Positions 61,163 to 64,000 of a DNA stretch of 64,000 nt are shown piece after piece. The notes below the pieces were generated by a model. That model did no database searches. It was not told the DNA's origin and worked only from the letters and a program-made list of their open reading frames with translations. Both the position numbers and the translations under genes were made by a program. The stretch is from Candidatus Gastranaerophilales bacterium. GTDB lineage: Bacteria > Cyanobacteriota > Vampirovibrionia > Gastranaerophilales > Gastranaerophilaceae. Position 1 is the stretch's first letter, and each line of letters begins with the position of its first letter. The stretch spans positions 1-64,000 of the forward strand of contig CALVAK010000013.1 in NCBI GenBank assembly GCA_944325525.1, written 5' to 3'.

Positions 61163-62142
61163 AGATTACTACTCCTTAAATATTTTAAAACCTTTTCAAT
61201 ATCACTATCAGGTTTTATTTCAAGTTCAATTATATCATCATTTAATTTGTCAATACAACTTTTTGCCGCTTTATAGGCATTAGAATATTTTAGTGCACTT
61301 TTTAAAGGAGTAAAACTCAACTTATATGCTTGTAAAACCTGTTCTTGAGTTTTAACTTTTAGTATATTACCGCCATACAATGAATCATTTACAATAGGAT
61401 GATTCAAATAACTTAAATGAACACGTATTTGATGAGTTCTGCCTGTTTCAAGCGTAAGTTCTATAAAGGAATACCCTTTAAAGGTTTCAAGTACTTTATA
61501 ATGGGTAACAGAAGGTTTTCCTCCATCGACAACAGCCATCTTTTCAGGTTTTGAAGGATTTCTTCCTATAGGAAGATTTATAGTACCTTCATCATTTTTA
61601 AATGCACCGGAGATTACAGCAAGATATTTCCTAACTGCCGTTTTATTTTTTATTTGCTCTGCTAAAAATTCATGAGCCGGATTATTTTTAGCAACAAGCA
61701 ACAGTCCTGAAGTATTTCTGTCAAGTCTGTGAAGTATTCCCGGACGCAGAACTCCGTTAATATTTGATAGTCCGTCATATCCGTATTTATATAAAAGAGC
61801 GTTTACAAGCGTGTTTTCTGTTTCTTTGTTTGTCGGGTGAGTAAGCATATTCTTAGGTTTATTAACGACAAGAAGATTCTCATCTTCATATACAATATCC
61901 AGAGGAATATTTTCGGGTTTAATTATAACTGAAGAGTCATCACTTAAAATTATTTTAATATTATCATCGTTTTTAACAAGAAAAGAAGCTTTTCTAACTT
62001 CACCGTTAACAAAAACCTGTTCTTTCTTTATTAAATTTTGCACCTGAGAACGGGAAGGAAACAAATTACCGTTTGTTAAAAAGGTGTCCAACCTTAAAGG
62101 TTCACTTAAAGATTGGACACTAAAAATATATTCTTTCGACAT
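61159..62142 (-). CDS. RluA/RluD-family 23S rRNA pseudouridine synthase
   Basis: 327 residues. The N-terminal S4 domain (LRLDTFLTNG, then SRSQVQNLIKKEQVFVNGEV) is followed by the catalytic domain with VVNKPKNMLTHPT, the active-site Asp in GILHRLDRNTSGLLLVAKN, and the family motif ETGRTHQIRVHLSYLNHPIV. It is RluD-like by S4 domain and length, but the exact uridine target cannot be told. It lies 7 bp after lspA, and in many bacteria these two genes are neighbours. Confidence 0.93.
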   Translation of the reverse strand: MSKEYIFSVQSLSEPLRLDTFLTNGNLFPSRSQVQNLIKKEQVFVNGEVRKASFLVKNDDNIKIILSDDSSVIIKPENIPLDIVYEDENLLVVNKPKNMLTHPTNKETENTLVNALLYKYGYDGLSNINGVLRPGILHRLDRNTSGLLLVAKNNPAHEFLAEQIKNKTAVRKYLAVISGAFKNDEGTINLPIGRNPSKPEKMAVVDGGKPSVTHYKVLETFKGYSFIELTLETGRTHQIRVHLSYLNHPIVNDSLYGGNILKVKTQEQVLQAYKLSFTPLKSALKYSNAYKAAKSCIDKLNDDIIELEIKPDSDIEKVLKYLRSSNL

Positions 62143-62149
62143 TATATTC

Positions 62150-62653
62150 CTATCTTCTAGTCAAAATAGCCATAATAAGACCAATAGCACCACATACAAT
62201 CATTATATCAGCTGTATTAAAAACAGGAAATGACGGCAAGAAATTACAATCAATATAATCAATAACATAACCATATTGAACTCTCTCAGACATGTTCATT
62301 GCAATACCTGCAGTTAATAATGCCATTGCAGAAATAGCTGTTTGAGTAAGTTTTGTGGACATCATTATAACAATAAAAGCCATTACGGCAATAACTAAAA
62401 AAGAAGCTATAATGAGCATTTCTGGCTGTCCCTGAAATAAATTAAAGGCAGCACCTGTATTATGAACTTCATACAATGTAAGCATACCGTTGCCGACTTG
62501 TCCTGTTGGAGAAGCAGCTGTTGCCATTTGAACAATTGTACGCATACCAAAAATAATTACCGCAAAAAGTATAGATAAAGCAACATATCTTATAACAGTA
62601 TATAAATCGAATATTCCTTCGTCTTCTTCTTCTCTATATCGACGCCTTGACAT
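62150..62653 (-). CDS. lspA: Lipoprotein signal peptidase (LspA) with an altered first catalytic position
   Basis: 167 residues with four membrane helices and an unusually long charged N-terminus (MSRRRYREEEDEG). HNTGAAFNLF at 64-73 is the family NxGxAFG-type block. The last block FNTADIMIVCGA keeps catalytic Asp149. The other block, normally GNxxDR, reads MNMSERVQYGYVIDYID, with Glu123 in place of the catalytic Asp. The enzyme cleaves prolipoproteins, and a lipobox substrate is encoded at 2452. It overlaps the upstream gene by 20 bp. Confidence 0.85.
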   Translation of the reverse strand: MSRRRYREEEDEGIFDLYTVIRYVALSILFAVIIFGMRTIVQMATAASPTGQVGNGMLTLYEVHNTGAAFNLFQGQPEMLIIASFLVIAVMAFIVIMMSTKLTQTAISAMALLTAGIAMNMSERVQYGYVIDYIDCNFLPSFPVFNTADIMIVCGAIGLIMAILTRR

Positions 62654-63617
62654 CCTCAGCCTCCTTTTCTATTTTTACATTATTGTTTACCGGTAAGACA
62701 TTAACTCTTGTCATAACAAAAGCCATACCTGTCATATTAAAAACTACGGCAGGCGGTTCAATTGAAGCTCTTGTAATGCCAATTGTAACAGCGGCATATT
62801 CATTATGACTATCTTCATTTGCTTTTAATATCCGTTCTATAACATCAGATTTAACTGATTTAAATTTATCTTTATTTTGAATTTGAGGAAATACAATCTG
62901 TTCATTAATTATAGAGCCGATAACGAGAACTCCGTCAGGAGATTGGGTTTTAACTTTTACATCATAATCTGCACCTGCAGAAATCATTTTAGGTGCTGTA
63001 ATTTCAATCGGCATATTTTTGGCTTCACCATATTTTAGAGCAACTTTTTCAGATTTCACGACTGTAGCGGCAATTTTCCATTTATTTCCTTCTTTCACAA
63101 GATTATCTGTATAATACAAGTCTGAAGTAACAAGCCCGTAATCATTTAAATCTTCCTGTTTCTTTGCAGTGCTGCCTATTGCAACCTCATGTACATCAAC
63201 AACAGCATAATTACCTTCCACACTTATTTTTTCGATATCTGTAATATATTCAACTTCTTTATATGAATCAGAAGCCATTGACATCATTTTAAAGATTGTT
63301 TCTTTGTTAAATCCGTCATTATTAACATATGAATCAGAATATAATGATTTTAATTTTTCTATGTCATTTTTTTCAGAATATTTATTATAATCTTTGTAGA
63401 AACTTTTTATTTGAGCTTCAGTAGACCTTTGAAATTTATTTCTAAAGCTAAACTTTTTAATAAACTCAGCTTCCTCGGTGCTAATGTCTTTAACGTCAAC
63501 GCTGACAGAAACGTTTGCAGCTTTATCGGCAGCTGCCGTAATTGCATTTGCATTGTTTCCAAAATACAAGATAATAACCACCAAAAATAATACTTTTAAT
63601 AAATTTCTTTTTTTCAT
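62634..63617 (-). CDS. Exported protein with NTF2/SnoaL-like domain
   Basis: 327 residues. A signal peptide-like N-terminus (MKKRNLLKVLFLVVIILYFG, cleavage probably near NANA). Residues 65-190 look NTF2-like: helices around IKSFYKDYNKYSEKNDIEKL, LYSDSYVN, then strands ending in EGNKWKIAATVVKS. The second half is beta rich (ADYDVKVKTQSPDGVLVIGS). Substrate or binding partner unknown. It overlaps lspA and is 8 bp from the PQ-loop-like gene, so all belong to one transcript. Confidence 0.75.
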   Translation of the reverse strand: MKKRNLLKVLFLVVIILYFGNNANAITAAADKAANVSVSVDVKDISTEEAEFIKKFSFRNKFQRSTEAQIKSFYKDYNKYSEKNDIEKLKSLYSDSYVNNDGFNKETIFKMMSMASDSYKEVEYITDIEKISVEGNYAVVDVHEVAIGSTAKKQEDLNDYGLVTSDLYYTDNLVKEGNKWKIAATVVKSEKVALKYGEAKNMPIEITAPKMISAGADYDVKVKTQSPDGVLVIGSIINEQIVFPQIQNKDKFKSVKSDVIERILKANEDSHNEYAAVTIGITRASIEPPAVVFNMTGMAFVMTRVNVLPVNNNVKIEKEAEDVKASI

Positions 63618-63625
63618 AGCGTCCT

Positions 63626-63931
63626 TTATTTTTTTTCTTCACTACTTCTGTATTTTAAACATAAAATTAAATCAGTACTTACTAATAATAAGTTTATAAC
63701 ATACAACCAAAAAACGATATCCATAGAATTAAGTATTTTATTAATCATTCCACAAATATAGCCTACTATAACAAGAGAAAGAAATAAGCGGCTTTTGCCT
63801 TTCACAACTTTTGTTCTGTATGTTTTCAAAACAGCAAAAGGCCAGCTTGCACCAAAGCATAAAAGCATGCCTGCCTCAAAAACACTCATTGATTTTATTT
63901 GAAAACTTTGTAATAAAAGATCTAACATCAT
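63626..63931 (-). CDS. Small PQ-loop/SemiSWEET-like membrane protein
   Basis: 101 residues with three hydrophobic segments: about 17-35, 48-66 and 71-90. The first ends in CFGASWPFAVLKTYRTK with KGKSRLFLSLVIVGYICG after it, a pattern like the PQ-loop/MtN3 helix (GxxxxxPQ...KxK..GxS). The canonical Pro-Gln reads Trp-Pro here, so sugar transport is uncertain. AAAGGAG lies 4 nt before the ATG. It is the first gene of the minus-strand run to lspA. Confidence 0.7.
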   Translation of the reverse strand: MMLDLLLQSFQIKSMSVFEAGMLLCFGASWPFAVLKTYRTKVVKGKSRLFLSLVIVGYICGMINKILNSMDIVFWLYVINLLLVSTDLILCLKYRSSEEKK

Positions 63932-64000
63932 TAACTCCTTTAAAATTATGTATAAATTGTAACATAAAATACAATCTGATGTTTTGTAATAGTGTCAGAC

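Noticed and set aside
1..64000. tRNA, rRNA, tmRNA, SRP RNA or RNase P RNA genes
   Set aside because: Intergenic regions were read on both strands for T-loop and conserved core motifs; none was found.
1..64000. Insertion sequences, integrases, prophage or plasmid genes
   Set aside because: No transposase, integrase or structural phage motif occurs in any plausible frame, and no terminal inverted repeats with target duplications were seen.

Overview
The window is an AT-rich (about 30% G+C by eye), densely packed bacterial chromosome segment. The gene set is diderm: lpxI-lpxB (lipid A), an MCE/MlaD protein, a lipoprotein with a lipobox, lspA, and a C-terminal-Phe beta-barrel candidate. A clear homologue of LdpA, a protein otherwise known from cyanobacteria, together with this base composition and the many conserved proteins of unknown function, suggests a non-photosynthetic cyanobacterial relative such as the gut Gastranaerophilales (Melainabacteria/Vampirovibrionia). 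The lineage is an inference; there is no rRNA gene in the window.

Layout. 1-9.1 kb: the 3' end of a Pro-Thr repeat surface-type gene, miaB, an oligopeptide-binding lipoprotein, an unknown membrane protein, a stand-alone CoA-dehydratase activase, an unknown helical protein and an L-asparaginase II. 9.2-15.8 kb: a degenerate HerA-like protein with an acidic linker and a UvrD-type C-terminal domain, a Pro/Gln-rich HEAT protein, a FliA-like sigma factor, and a DUF47-PiT phosphate uptake pair followed by a TSCPD protein. 15.8-26.6 kb: lpxI-lpxB, two HD-GYP proteins flanking a glycosyltransferase, dnaE and mtaB. 26.6-31 kb: a 0.5 kb non-coding region with a candidate small RNA, then a three-gene, archaeal-type split glutamate synthase. 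31-37.2 kb: mostly unknown proteins, including an EF-hand-like protein, a large membrane protein, a 22-codon ORF and a papain-fold protease candidate.

37.3-42.5 kb holds the most distinctive locus: five paralogous radical SAM proteins, one divergent and four in tandem. They share a cysteine-rich N-terminal domain with almost invariant spacing in front of the SAM cluster motif. No precursor peptide or known partner is obvious. It is followed by an isochorismatase-family hydrolase and the LdpA homologue. 44-53 kb: mnmG, a 58-residue ferredoxin missing from ORF lists because of its size, an SGNH hydrolase, deoB, an aroC-aroK-aroB-surE run with a structured leader, and yraN. 53-64 kb: an SDR, an MCE protein, a CgeB-like protein, a response regulator, a barrel candidate, yajQ, rpsL-rpsG (without fusA or tuf), a repeat protein preceded by a C9 tract, and a minus-strand run of a PQ-loop-like protein, an NTF2-like protein, lspA, an rluD-type synthase and a small membrane protein.

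Two genome-style features recur. Several genes have a -10-like hexamer ending exactly six nucleotides before the ATG, which predicts leaderless mRNAs. Six convergent gene pairs overlap at their 3' ends with no terminator between them. The two HD-GYP proteins and YajQ point to cyclic-di-GMP signalling. No tRNA, rRNA, CRISPR array, insertion sequence or prophage gene was seen.
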